Shown here: positions 1 through 9,294 of the stretch, piece after piece
How positions within the stretch are numbered: the first letter of the stretch is position 1
Layout of the letters: each line of letters starts with the position of its first letter
Assembly (NCBI GenBank): GCA_963921935.1
Contig: OY998180.1
Location: 113,900,183 to 113,964,182, forward strand
DNA: 64,000 nucleotides
Source of the DNA: Galeruca laticollis
Lineage: Eukaryota > Arthropoda > Insecta > Coleoptera > Chrysomelidae
Direction of reading: 5' to 3'
Notes under the pieces: model-generated
What the model was told of the DNA's origin: nothing
Database searches by the model: none
What the model saw: only the letters and a program-made list of their open reading frames with translations
Made by a program: the position numbers and the translations under genes

Positions 1-1462
1 TGGGTATATCCTATTAAAATGGAAAAGGACAATGTAATAATTCTCGCTCGTGATTCTTCAATTGGGCCCTACACTATCATAAATTATCGTTGTGACTTAT
101 CTTAAAATTGTTTCTATTTTAAGTATTCTTTTTGTGATTCCTGTCCAATTTTTAATATGTCTCTTTTGTTATTACTCTATTATACATCCGATTCCTTCTT
201 TTGTTCCACTGTTTGCGTTCACCCCAATAAATATTAACAAATGCCATTTTCTAGTTCAATTTCGCTTTTGCCTTTCTTTTTTGTCACTGTAATTCTTGAT
301 CTATCCAAAAGTTCTTTTTCAAATTCTTGTTAGTTACTCTTTTTCCTAGTCAACTTTCATTCCATCTTTTCAATATTTTCCTTGTCCTTTCATTTTCTAT
401 ATTTTTATCCCCAATATATTTTCCTTTGTCTTTTCTTTTAAATATCTTTTCAGTACTTTTTATTTCTTTTTCGTAAGTTTTTATATATTCTGATTCATTT
501 CCATTGTCATATCCGTTTCCATCAGCGCTTACTTTCCATTTAATTTGATAATTTCAGATTTTTAATATAATTTATTGTATCCACCATTACTTTTATTCAG
601 AACTCTTCGCGTAACATCCTGTATAAGAAGATTAATTTTTTGTAAAATCCTTTCAGAAGGGAGCAAACCCGAAACATATTTTTTTGATGCAAGCACTAAA
701 AAAAGTGGAGAAAGTCAAACGACTTTCAGTCACATTTATCGATATACCAACACATACGGCATATATATCTGAATGGGACTCCACAGAAGGAAAATCAAAT
801 ATGTTACCAAACATTTGAACTGTATTCCAATTCTATATCACAATATTGGGGACTTTTTCAATATCTCAAGGGTTTCAAATATATTATAGATTAGGGTAAA
901 AAGTTTTCGAGTGATTCCAGAAATGGAACGGAATCGAAGTTTTCATTCTGCCCTGGGCGGCCGCAATAGAGCCACGAAGAGCGAGGAGGCGGTTTTTTTT
1001 CACCTCAAGGGAAGGAAGCTAGAGATAGTAAGACGGGATTGGTTTTGTCGTAATAACACGAAGAACATTTTCGAGTTAATTTATCGGGTTGATCCAACTC
1101 GGGATGGGAAATTGATAGCAACTAGGATTAAGCGGAACGAAAAGAAGTAAATGGGGTTCTTGTATCATTTCAACGACAGAGAAGAAGGCGTTATTTACCA
1201 TACGTTATTCCTTAGATAGACAAATTGGAATAGCAAAGTGTTCAAGTGGAAATGAAAATATAAAATTGAAGAGTTTCTTTTATATAGCAATATGTGGAGT
1301 TACTATAAAATAAATTAAAAGTGTTTGTCCGTTACAAACCAAACCTATAATTTTCCAAATTAGAACCCCTGTATATTATACCGGACTGCTGACATTTTTT
1401 GAATCTTTTGACAAAAGGTTTTTGTTACGTTATACAGAGTCATTTAAGTGGTACGGACAAGT
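1..1462. other. AT-rich intergenic DNA, no gene recognised
   Basis: This stretch is AT-rich with many T-runs. The only open frames are short (about 60 to 80 codons), and none shows a recognisable domain. The longest, on the plus strand at 911-1150, is rich in Arg and Lys and matches no family I know. I see no repeat boundary or RNA gene here. Confidence 0.6.
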
Positions 1463-1651
1463 TTATGTGGAAATCGTAGGTAAATCAACGATCCGTAAAG
1501 AATAAAAATCGAATTGGGTATTGAAATGATTTCGTATAGGCGCAGTATTGTGTACGGGCGCGCCATCAAGCAAATGCCACATTTGTCGCCGAATATTGAG
1601 TGAAACTTCTCTAATAGAACTGGCAGGTAATTCTGAAAAAAATTTCATCAA
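1463..1651 (-). pseudogene. mariner/Tc1-like transposase fragment
   Basis: The 62-residue minus-strand frame contains LNIRRQMWHLLDGAPVHN followed by a PIRNHFN-like segment. This resembles the region around the second catalytic Asp of IS630/Tc1/mariner-type transposases, where the family usually reads (Q/H)DGAPAH followed by VR..LN. The fragment covers only about 60 residues of a family that is normally about 340 residues. No WIGR-type motif or upstream or downstream catalytic acid is readable, and no terminal inverted repeat was found. It is best read as a decayed relic. A chance resemblance is possible because the segment is so short. Confidence 0.45.
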
Positions 1652-1739
1652 AGAAGTATGGTCCTATCACATGATCATCTACAATTCCACCCCAAAGATT
1701 TAATGACCACCTCCATTGTCTATTATGGGTTGAGAAGAC

Positions 1740-1800
<61 letters not shown>

Positions 1801-1803
1801 TTA
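1740..1803. repeat. (TTA)n microsatellite
   Basis: About 21 uninterrupted TTA units. This is the same trinucleotide that borders almost every LINE further right. Here no recognisable element lies on either side, so it may be an unoccupied array of the same type. Confidence 0.95.
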
Positions 1804-2056
1804 GCAATTCAAAGGGGTTTTTGTTCCCTGGATGTCTTATTTATATGTGCGGGCCAAGTATAAAGGAAGTCTATTGTGCTCTAAGAAACGAGCGGACTAT
1901 ATTGCATGTGTGCAAAATGACGCGTTTAGGCCTATTTCAGAATGAAATAGGGCTATTGTAGAGAGCAGCATGACGCGACTCGCGACTTCGTGAAAATTTC
2001 AATGCAGTTTTTCGTTTTGGTGTTCCCTGATGCCAAAATCACCCCCCGTTCCGAAG

Positions 2057-2060
<4 letters not shown>

Positions 2061-2105
<45 letters not shown>
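2061..2105. repeat. (TA)n microsatellite
   Basis: An uninterrupted run of TA dinucleotides directly abutting the left arm of the palindrome that starts at 2106. It could be the preferred TA-rich insertion site of that foldback element or part of its terminus. Confidence 0.9.
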
Positions 2106-2113
<8 letters not shown>

Positions 2114-2971
2114 TTCGATTTTCTACTACACCTGTTTTAGTCGAAATTTCAATAATTTCGACTTATTGGCCTGACCGTTCTTCGAAGGGAAAAACAACTA
2201 CATTCCTGGCTAATACCACGCAGAATATTGAATTACATCCCCTTCGAAAACCGTGACGTCGATCGGCCATTTTGCCGATACGGACATCTGTGGTGATTCG
2301 CAACTGATAGCGGAAGAGCATAGTACACTTACGCGTTTCGACCTTCTTGGGTCTCTTCAAGAGTGCCGTAATGCATTCCAGTTCAGAATCTCTAATCCGA
2401 ACTGAAGATTACACCCTCCGACAACCTCTCTTGGTTCGTGTAGTTACACAAGCGAGAAGTAGTCAGTTGGCGCCATCTTCACTTTCAGTTGCGAACCAAC
2501 ACCTCAGATAAATGCGACCGTATTAGTCGTATTAAATAAAAATGATACGACTAATACGGTCGCATTTATCTGAGGTGTTGGTTCGCAACTGAAAGTGAAG
2601 ATGGCGCCAACTGACTACTTCTCGCTTGTGTAACTACACGAACCAAGAGAGGTTGTCGGAGGGTGTAATCTTCAGTTCGGATTAGAGATTCTGAACTGGA
2701 AGGCATTACGGCACTCTTGAAGAGACCCAAGAAGGTCGAAACGCGTAAGTGTACTATGCTCTTCCGCTATCAGTTGCGAATCACCACAGATGTCCGTATC
2801 GGCAAAATGGCCGATCGACGTCACGGTTTTCGAAGGGGATGTAATTCAATATTCTGCGTGGTATTAGCCAGGAATGTAGTTGTTTTTCCCTTCGAAGAAC
2901 GGTCAGGCCAATAAGTCGAAATTATTGAAATTTCGACTAAAACAGGTGTAGTAGAAAATCGAAATTTATAT
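2106..2971. mobile_element. Foldback-type palindrome, 427-bp arms
   Basis: Positions 2106-2532 and 2545-2971 are reverse complements with a 12-bp AT-rich spacer. I noticed only a single mismatch (near 2374 versus 2703). The same 65-residue peptide can be read from each arm on opposite strands, but it looks like a by-product of the symmetry rather than a gene. Each arm also holds a shorter inverted repeat built on TCGAAATTTC. A TA run lies on the left and a TATATTTCATATAG-like sequence on the right. The structure fits a foldback or long-TIR non-autonomous DNA transposon. A palindromic read or assembly artefact is the main alternative. Confidence 0.7.
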
Positions 2972-3007
2972 TTCATATAGCACCTCGTATTTTATGAAAT
3001 TATATTC

Positions 3008-3013
<6 letters not shown>

Positions 3014-3044
<31 letters not shown>
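3014..3044. repeat. (TA)n microsatellite
   Basis: A short TA run at the apparent 3' border of the minus-strand Penelope-like element. Confidence 0.85.
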
Positions 3045-3048
<4 letters not shown>

Positions 3049-3141
3049 TTTTGGAAAAATTTTTCTTGGGATTGTAGGTACCTAGTTAAACAAATCAAAT
3101 GGTTTTTTTGGCTTTAATTAACATTTTTGTTTTTTGTTTAC

Positions 3142-3169
3142 GTTTCGGACATATCGTGTCCTTCATCAG
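3142..3169 (-). ncRNA. Hammerhead-like half core near PLE 3' end
   Basis: On the minus strand the sequence reads CTGATGA, an unpaired A, GGACA, a 5-nt loop, TGTCC, then GAAAC. The GGACA/TGTCC pair would form stem II of a hammerhead ribozyme between the two conserved core strands. I could not identify a stem III and cleavage site (UH) or a closing stem I nearby. It is therefore either a degenerate ribozyme or a conserved PLE structural hairpin. It lies in the non-coding region beyond the GIY-YIG domain, where PLE pseudo-LTR ribozymes are expected. Confidence 0.4.
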
Positions 3170-3780
3170 AACATAATTCTACAAATAGATGACAAAAAAT
3201 TAACAATTTATACATTACATATGTCTATCCTAAAAATAACTTACCATAAAACAAGAGCTTGGCGAGCGCATGTTAAAATATGTTAAAATACACGAAAACA
3301 ATCATTTTTATTAAAAACATTTAGTATCAATATAAAACCCACATACAACTGCCAGTACACTACATTATATTATGACAATAATTACTTCTTAAAAGGAACA
3401 AAAATTTTTATTATTAGTAAATAGAACTAGTTCTTTTTTTTGTATTGTATTCAGTAATTGTGATGGAACAAGGTTTTTAATACACATCAATTTTTGTCTT
3501 TGAAAAATTTTTTTTACTGATGTTATTATGGTATAAGGATTTAGAAATATTACACGATGTCATTTCATTTATAGACAATGCACCGGAAAAGACATCTATT
3601 TGATTAAATTAACATAAATTTTTGATAAATTATTTGTGTCAGATTTAGCATTGATAGAATATGGGTTTTTTTGGATTTCTATCATTTCATAGACGTCTCT
3701 TTTTTTTTGGTGGCTTTCAATTCTCAATATTTTTGTGCTGTCATAGTCAAATGTATGTTTGTGTTCAGAACTATGATTTG

Positions 3781-3978
3781 TCAGGACTGTTCTGTTTTTT
3801 TATCATACTTGTGGCCATTTAGGCGGTTTTTAAGATATTGACTTGTCTGTCCAATATATACACCTTTACAGTCTTTGCAAGGGATCTCATAGATGACATT
3901 GCTTTTTTTTACTTTGGGAATTTTTGATTTTAGTTTACTAAAATTTGATTTTAAAAGATTATGTCCCTTGTGAGACAC
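3781..3978 (-). pseudogene. PLE GIY-YIG endonuclease domain
   Basis: The 65-residue frame contains VIYEIPCKDCKGVYIGQTS followed by YLKNRLNGHK. This is a GIY-YIG nuclease core in its Penelope form, with the CX2C insertion between the two motif halves (here I-Y...V-Y-I-G) and the conserved Arg in the helix that follows. In PLEs this C-terminal domain nicks the target DNA. The frame stops soon after the first H..K motif, so the C-terminal part of the domain is missing or shifted. The upstream link to the RT domain is broken by a frameshift and by a stop near 4140. Confidence 0.8.
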
Positions 3979-4138
3979 TGTTATGTTGTGATCTTTGAAA
4001 ACGCTTCCAATTTTTTCTGAAAGTCCCGAAACGTATGGTAAAGAGAGATATTTTTTTTGGGGTAAATTGTGTGAAATATTTTTATGTTGAGTTTGATTGT
4101 AAAAGAGGTATATACGGTTTTTAAATATTGTATTAATT

Positions 4139-5060
4139 AGTTTACTTGGGTAATCATTTAGACAGAGAGCTTCTTTAGCTTTTTTATGGCGTTCTCTCGG
4201 TATTCGTAATCAGAAAGTTCTATGGCTCGATCTGCGAGTCCTATGACAACTGATTTTTTTTGAGACATCGGGTGTTGAGAATTAAAATTCACGTATCTAG
4301 ACGACCAAGTATCTTTTGTGTACCATTCAGTTTTAATCGTGTTGTTAATGTGGTGAAGAGTTAAGTCTAAAAAATTTATTTTATTTTGTTATTCTCTCTC
4401 AACAGTAAATTGCAATTTGTTGTGGAAGCTATTGAAATTGTCAAGAACATTTTCTACTTTGTTTACTGGTACTAGTGCTATACAATCATCAACGTACCTA
4501 AAGAAAAAAGGAACTTGGTACTCCAAGTTTCCAATTATGGATTCTTCCAGATCTTCCATAACCAGTTGTGCAATTGCGCTTGAGATAGATGCTCCCATTG
4601 CACAACCATCTGTTTGTTTGAAAAACCTCTCTCCATATACAAAATATGTAGAGTTTAATGTAAGGTTCACCGCTTCCAAAAATTCATTAAGAAGTATGTC
4701 AGTATGTGATTCAATTTTATCCCATTTTTTTATTATTACATTTCTGGCTAAGTCAAAGGGTACGTTTGTATATAATGATATTACATCTAATGATATAAGT
4801 GTGTGATTATTTGGTAATACTATATTTTTAATTTTATTTTTAAATTCCAAAGAATCTTTGATGTAATATTTGTTCTGGCCTACAACACTTTGTAATATAT
4901 TTTTCAGGAACTTAGACAGATTTTCAAAAGGTGATTGGATACACGACACAATGGGTCTAAGGGGAATACCTCTTTTGTGTAATTTTGGTAATCCATAAAT
5001 TCTTGGTGGTTGAGAGTTTAAAATTTTAAGTTTTTTTGCAGTATTCGGTGATATATACAT
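4139..5060 (-). pseudogene. PLE reverse transcriptase domain
   Basis: The main frame, 5060-4389 (223 residues), shows Penelope RT motifs in order: YGLPKLHK with RPIVS near residues 22-40, motif A SLDVISLYTNVP near 95, QTDGCAMGASIS near 150, and the catalytic FRYVDDC near 187. The frame ends at FTVERE. Shifting by one base continues it as ENNKINFLDLTLHH and on to about 4139, so a single-base indel near 4389 breaks an otherwise readable domain. The N-terminal side is also one base out of frame with the preceding segment at 5061. The catalytic aspartates are intact, so the damage is recent or limited. PLE RTs are related to telomerase. Confidence 0.9.
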
Positions 5061-5061
5061 G

Positions 5062-5967
5062 TTATTTTCCCCAGTGAGATATTAAGTCGTTATGTTTTTT
5101 TTGGTACACGTTAGTAGGATCGTTTTTTAGTTCTTTATATGTATCACCATTCTGTAATATGTCGTTCATTTTATTGTCATATTCCATGTTGGACATAATT
5201 ACTGTTTTATTAGACTTATCAGGTTTTAGAATTTTTAAATGATCATTTGCTTTTAGGAATGACCTAGTTTTTTTCGCTTTAATGATTAACTTTTTTTGTT
5301 GTTTATCCCTTATTTTATTTTTATTGGACTTGGTTTTGTGGTTGGTCAATAAATTACAACATTTAGATCTCAGATTATCTTTACGATCTGAGGGCAGGTT
5401 TGTTATTGCGACCTCAATATTAGTAATAATATCAGAAATAGGCAAGTCTTCTGCTTTTTCATATGGCAGAGCAAAGTGTGGCCCCAGACTAAGAATCTCC
5501 GACACATAATCAGGAATTACAGTGTCAGTCAGGTTCTCAATCCAGTCAGAAGTGTCCTTTGATGTGTTTTTGGTTTTCTTATTTAAAAGTTCAATTTTTT
5601 TTATATCTTTCTGTCTAATTTTCAGAAAGATTGTTTCAATTTTTGAAGTTTCTCTTGATATAAACTGGTCTAAAATTTGTTGCGGTAAAATCGCTTGTAA
5701 ATGTTCAGTTATTTTTGTTATTTCATTCTGTAAAATTATTAAATGCTTTGTCGTATCAGTAATCAATAAGTTTAATGTTTTTTGTACGAAGGCTTTTTTG
5801 ACACGCTCGCAAAACTCCCGTTCGAGGCTTTTACAATTGAACGATAGGTGTTTAGTTTTAAATTTTAAAAATACAGGTGTAAGACAATCATTTTTACACC
5901 TCAGCAAAAGTATTCTGCGGTTTTTTTGTTTTGCTACTGAAACAGAGTGGTAACCGCGGACATGCAT
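5062..5967 (-). pseudogene. PLE N-terminal region
   Basis: A 301-residue frame begins MHVRGYHSVSV and is rich in Lys and Asn, with little sequence-level similarity that I can name. It ends at SHWGK immediately before the RT frame begins one base away, and the adjacent NNMYISPNT fits the pre-RT region of PLEs. Near residues 245-275 it reads LKANDHLKILKPDKSNKTVI, which matches the 'ILKADKGNA' region that typically precedes PLE RTs. The ATG lies inside the inverted copy of the 353-bp unit, so the 5' end of the coding frame is supplied by that repeat. Confidence 0.75.
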
Positions 5968-6008
5968 TTGGGAGCAAAGATGTTAATCGAAACATGGGAA
6001 AACACAAA
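5934..6008 (-). repeat. Inverted, core-deleted copy of the 353-bp unit
   Basis: Read on the minus strand, this segment matches the end of a 353-bp unit (as at 6320-6360) and then jumps to the part that starts at the ATGCATGTCC sequence (as at 6417). About 55 bp, equivalent to 6361-6415, is missing. The missing part contains CTGATGA and GAAAC, the catalytic core of the hammerhead-like motif. The deletion ends show a short AT-rich microhomology and no GT-AG, so I read it as a deletion rather than splicing. Confidence 0.75.
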
Positions 6009-6030
6009 TTTCACATCCTTATTTGATTAT

Positions 6031-6077
6031 GCCGTGCTGATGACGGCAAATGAGGCAGAAACATGCATGTCCGCGGT
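6031..6077 (+). ncRNA. Hammerhead ribozyme-like motif, copy 1
   Basis: Order seen: stem I strand GCCGTG, core CTGATGA, short stem II region, core GAAA, stem III CATGCATG, then TC followed by stem I strand CGCGGT. Predicted cleavage is after 6071. This copy is the weakest: stem I has two wobble pairs, and stem II has a G-to-G clash (GGC against GGC). Confidence 0.5.
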
Positions 6078-6383
6078 TACCACCCTGTTTCAGTAGCCCT
6101 TTTTCTTTTTGCGTGAATTATTCAAGAATCTCTTTGTTGTTGTTGTTAACATATCACGCGATATTCCTACATCATCTTTGTTATTTACTATGGGTGGGAA
6201 GGTTCAGGCGGGGGGGCTGTATGCGCCTCCGTGTCGATCTTGGTTGTTGTCCTGAAAACTCGGGATGTTCCAATTGAAGGCACAAATGAGCGTTTGGTTT
6301 TCCTGCTGAAATCCGTTAGTTTGTGTTTTCCCATGTTTCGATTAACATCTTTGCTCCCAAATTTCACATCCTTATTTGGTTAT

Positions 6384-6430
6384 ACCGTGCTGATGACGGC
6401 AAATGAGCCAGAAACATGCATGTCCGCGGT
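6384..6430 (+). ncRNA. Hammerhead ribozyme-like motif, copy 2
   Basis: Stem I ACCGTG pairs with CGCGGT (six pairs, one wobble). The core strands are CTGATGA and GAAA. Stem II is GGC/GCC around AAATGA. Stem III is CATGCATG, which folds on itself with a 2- to 4-nt loop. The cut site is GTC, after 6424. A C and an A sit where the usual first stem II pair (10.1-11.1) would be, which may lower activity. Confidence 0.6.
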
Positions 6431-6736
6431 TACCACTCTGTTTCAGTAGTCATTTTTCTTTTTGCGCGAATTACCCAAGAATCTCTTTGTTGTTGTTGTT
6501 AACATATCACGTGATATTCCTACATCTTCTTTGTTATTTACTATGGGTCGGAAGATTCAGGCGGGGGGGCTATATGCGCCTCCGTGTCGATCTTGGTTGT
6601 TGTCCTGGAAACTCGGTATCTTCCAATTGAAGGCACAAATGAGCGTTTGGTTTCCCTGCTGAAATCCGTTGTTTTGTGTTTTCCCATGTTTCGATTAACA
6701 TCTTTGCTTCCAAATTTCACATCCTTATTTGATTAT

Positions 6737-6783
6737 ACCGTGCTGATGACGGCAAATGAGCCAGAAACATGCATGTCCGCGGT
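6737..6783 (+). ncRNA. Hammerhead ribozyme-like motif, copy 3
   Basis: Identical in arrangement to the copy at 6384-6430, with cleavage predicted after 6777. Having all core residues in three successive copies argues that the motif is not a chance match. Confidence 0.6.
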
Positions 6784-6873
6784 TACCACTCTGTTTCAGT
6801 AGCCCTTTTTCTTTTTGCGTGAATTACCCAAGCATCTCCTTGTTCTTGTTAACATATCACGCGATATTCCTAC

Positions 6874-7408
6874 AACGGAATTTGTAAGCACGATAGAGGG
6901 CGTATTTTTCGACGGATCAAAACCAAACTCGTCACAAAAATCGTTAGGACCAAATTCTTAGACGAGTTCGTTGATGAGCCAAATCGGCCCATTAAAAACG
7001 AAATGGCGGCCTGTCAATTTGAAAAAAAATCGTATTTCCATTGTTTTTCATTTGACGCAAAAAAGTTACTGAGCTTTTTCATAGACCTAAACACGTTCTA
7101 CAACTTTTGTACTTAATATTTCTCTCTAAATCGCACATTAAAACATTTATTTAGGCAAATTCACAAATTTGCCAGAATTTATTTTTAATTTTTTTGTTTT
7201 TGATTTGATGCCAAAATGTTACTTTGGTTTTTTGTACATCTCAAAACATTCTATCACTTTTGTATCTAATTTTTTATTTTGGGTTTTATGCATAAAAGTG
7301 ATATCTGATAACCCCCAGGTGCCATTCAGCCCTAACCACGGGACACAGTATTGGCATAGGGAAGCTAGAGTACGCGTGTTCGCCAAAGACGTAGGTTGCT
7401 TTCCTGCA
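6874..7408. other. Unassigned intergenic DNA
   Basis: AT-rich DNA between the hammerhead array and the first R4-like 5' fragment. Short frames only, with no domain and no obvious repeat boundary. Confidence 0.55.
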
Positions 7409-7575
7409 GTGTTTGTTCTTCCTCTCGCGTTAGCTCATCTGCTGTAGATCCGCCACCTGGGTTGGTTACCCGATCTTGAATCTCTAAAGATGGTTGCCAG
7501 GGCTACCGACGTGGAACTGCGAGCAGGATTTGGTAGGAGAGGCTATAGGAGACGCTTCACCACCCTTTTAACCCC
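7409..7575 (-). mobile_element. R4/Dong-like LINE, 5' end fragment
   Basis: About 170 bp closely resembles the 5' ends of the R4-like copies at about 20400-20582 and about 31340-31504, including TCTCGCGTTAGC, GATCCGCCACC and GGTTACCCGATCTTGA. Its 5' end abuts (TTA)n at 7576. Only the 5' end remains; the coding region is absent. Complementary hexamers at 7569-7574 and 7500-7505 match the P1-like pair seen in the other two copies. Confidence 0.75.
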
Positions 7576-7599
7576 TTATTATTATTATTTTTATTTTTT

Positions 7600-7790
7600 C
7601 ACACTTGTACGTGGTTGGTGGTAGCAGTTTCTACCGGACGCAGTTAAATCAAGGTATAAACCTACTGAATTAGGGGGTTAGTGTTCTTCGGACAATTGCA
7701 GTTGTTCCCAGAATTACTGATTTTTGCATCAAACCACAGATATGTCGAGATATGCTTAGCTCTTCCAGGTGTTTAGTTACTTTAACGTGC
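7600..7790 (-). mobile_element. R4/Dong-like LINE, 3' end fragment
   Basis: The segment around 7690-7740 resembles the C-terminal end of the R4-like endonuclease frames (compare 20780-20830), with a terminal TTCACACTTGTACG-like 3' UTR on the left. It lies between two (TTA)n tracts. Only the last 150-200 bp remain, so this is a severely 5'-truncated insertion. Confidence 0.5.
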
Positions 7791-7981
7791 ACTTATTATT
7801 ATTATTCATATTATTATTATTATTATTATTTTTTTGAGGCATCGACTGCTATGGTCATTAGCCTTCCAGCATTTTTTTTCCTTCTTCTTTTTTTTTCTTT
7901 TCTTCTTTCTAAATTTCAGTTTATATATTCAACCCTATTATTTCAATTAATATATTATTGTAGTCATCAAAATTTGTTTTT

Positions 7982-8335
7982 TTATATTCTTTTGTAGATT
8001 CCAATCTCTTTGAAGAATGAAAGTGTTCGAGATGCACTATTCATATTATTTTCCAGGCATGCTTGTAAGGTGTTCGTTATTCCAATTCGTTGTTTGATTG
8101 CTTGATGTTCTGGGCATTGTGTGAGTATGTGTTTGATAGTAAGTCTCCTATTACAGTGATGACATCTGGGCTGCCGCTCTCCTGCCAGCATAAATTTGTT
8201 CGTCAAATTAGTATGTCCTATACGTGCTCGGGTAATAACTACTTGATCTCTTCTGCATGAGTATGGGATCGGTGTATAAGAATGACCTTTCTGCTTAATC
8301 TCCTTCAATTTTGACTCCGTACTATCCCACTCCAT
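7982..8335 (-). pseudogene. I-like copy 1 ORF2 C-terminal zinc region
   Basis: A 117-residue segment with RRDQVVITRARIGHTNLT followed by PRCHHCNRRLTIKHILTQCP. This is the CX2C...H...C motif that follows RNase H in I-clade ORF2 proteins. It is in the same frame as the RNase H segment above it, separated only by a TAA stop at about 8342. Its role is not firmly established; it is thought to be nucleic-acid binding. Confidence 0.8.
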
Positions 8336-8341
8336 CTGCCA

Positions 8342-9202
8342 TTATCCTAAGATAGCGTGTTTCAAATGGGTTCTTATATCATCAACTCTTATATATATGT
8401 CCTCAGAAACAGGCTCTAGAGCAGCTTCTTTGGCAGCACTGTCAACAAGTTCATTACCAGCTATTCCATAGTGACTAGGAATCCATAGAAACGTTATTGA
8501 TTTATTTTGAGTTCTCAGCCAATGTATTCGTGCAAGTATTATTCGTACCAGTGGATCTCTACTGAATGGATTCTTTAGGGCTTGTATAGTACTCAGAGAG
8601 TCTGTACAAACAACGAACTTATTATATATGTTGAATTCTATATATCCAGTACTTTGTAAAATAGCATAGAGTTCGGTTGTATAACCACTGGCTTCACATG
8701 GTAATGTCCATGAAGGGACAATTCCCAAACTTGATATGGCGCATCCAGCTCCGTTGTCGGTCTTGGATCCGTCTGTATAGATAATATGACAATCTGAGAA
8801 ACTTTCAATTATCCTGTGGAATTCCATAAGAATAGTGATTCTGCTGCATTCACCTTTTTCATATTTCTGGAGGTCGAGACATATATTAAGGGGGGCAATG
8901 TCCCAGGGAGGCACCTCGGACGGTCTTATGGTATAGCTCCTTGGAATGGAATAGTCAATCTTATTGATGAATTCTACAAATCTAATTCCAGCAGGAGGAG
9001 TGATAGTTGGCCGTCGTTCATAGTAGTCATACTCCTCTTCTGTAAGCATCTGTAGGTGGTTGGGGTGGGTTGGGAATGCACCCAATTTTGAGCTATAGCT
9101 CGTGAGTAGTTGCAGTCTCCTGTATTTCAATGGGGGAATTCCAGCTTCACAGCAGAGTGATAGATATGGGCTTGTGCGAAATGCTCCCAGTGCGATCCTC
9201 AA
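8342..9202 (-). pseudogene. I-like copy 1 ORF2 RNase H domain
   Basis: A 286-residue segment. The first 50 residues are the post-RT connector (RIALGAFRTSP, then PPLKYRRLQLL). The RNase H fold starts near residue 147 with IIYTDGSKTDNGAGCAI (first Asp). Glu comes in the YTTELYAI segment, the second Asp in VCTDSLSTIQAL, and the His and final Asp in LWIPSHYGIAGNELVDSAA. All catalytic residues of type I RNase H are present. It is one frame away from the RT segment because of an indel near 9210. Confidence 0.88.
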
Positions 9203-9294
9203 AGCCTGACACTGTCCAACTTTTTTAGTATTGATTCACGTGCTGAGTCATAAAGAAGGCAGCCATAGTCAATCTTGGACAATATAAATGATTT

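Larger units (their letters stand above)
3045..6008 (-). mobile_element. Penelope-like element (PLE), minus strand
   Basis: One retroelement of about 3 kb reads right to left: an N-terminal domain (5967-5062), a Penelope-type reverse transcriptase (5060-4389 and onward) and a GIY-YIG endonuclease (3978-3781). This is the standard PLE order. Two frameshifts break the frame, at about 5061 and about 4389. The left boundary is estimated from the (TA)n run at 3014-3044. At the right, the last 75 bp (5934-6008) are an inverted, internally deleted copy of the tandem unit that follows. PLEs mobilise by target-primed reverse transcription and often carry pseudo-LTRs with hammerhead ribozymes. The 3' non-coding part, 3045-3780, holds a hammerhead-like motif. 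Confidence 0.85.
6006..6873 (+). repeat. Tandem 353-bp repeat array with hammerhead motifs
   Basis: About 2.5 direct copies of one unit. Equivalent landmarks (the expected ribozyme cut sites) fall after 6071, 6424 and 6777, so the period is exactly 353 bp twice. Copies differ by scattered substitutions only. The third copy stops near 6873. Tandem repeats of about 170-400 bp bearing type I hammerheads are known from PLE pseudo-LTRs and from retrozymes, small non-autonomous retroelements that give circular RNAs. The array is head to head with the neighbouring PLE. Confidence 0.85.

Noticed and set aside
2163..2914. A duplicated 65-residue protein read from both arms of the palindrome
   Set aside because: Identity follows from the inverted repeat. 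There is no domain, and the frame is no longer than expected by chance in this GC-richer stretch.
6361..6415. The 55-bp segment missing at the PLE 5' end as a spliced intron
   Set aside because: It lacks GT-AG borders and the junction shows AT-rich microhomology, so a deletion is simpler.
6050..6802. Repeated ORFs of about 75 codons in the 353-bp array, looking like a tandem gene family
   Set aside because: The frames differ between units at their ends and begin inside the hammerhead motif; the RNA structure explains the conservation better.
8816..9055. Plus-strand frames opposite the RNase H and RT regions (for example 8816-9055, 9689-9931, 10565-11035)
   Set aside because: They are antisense shadows of clear I-like ORF2 motifs.
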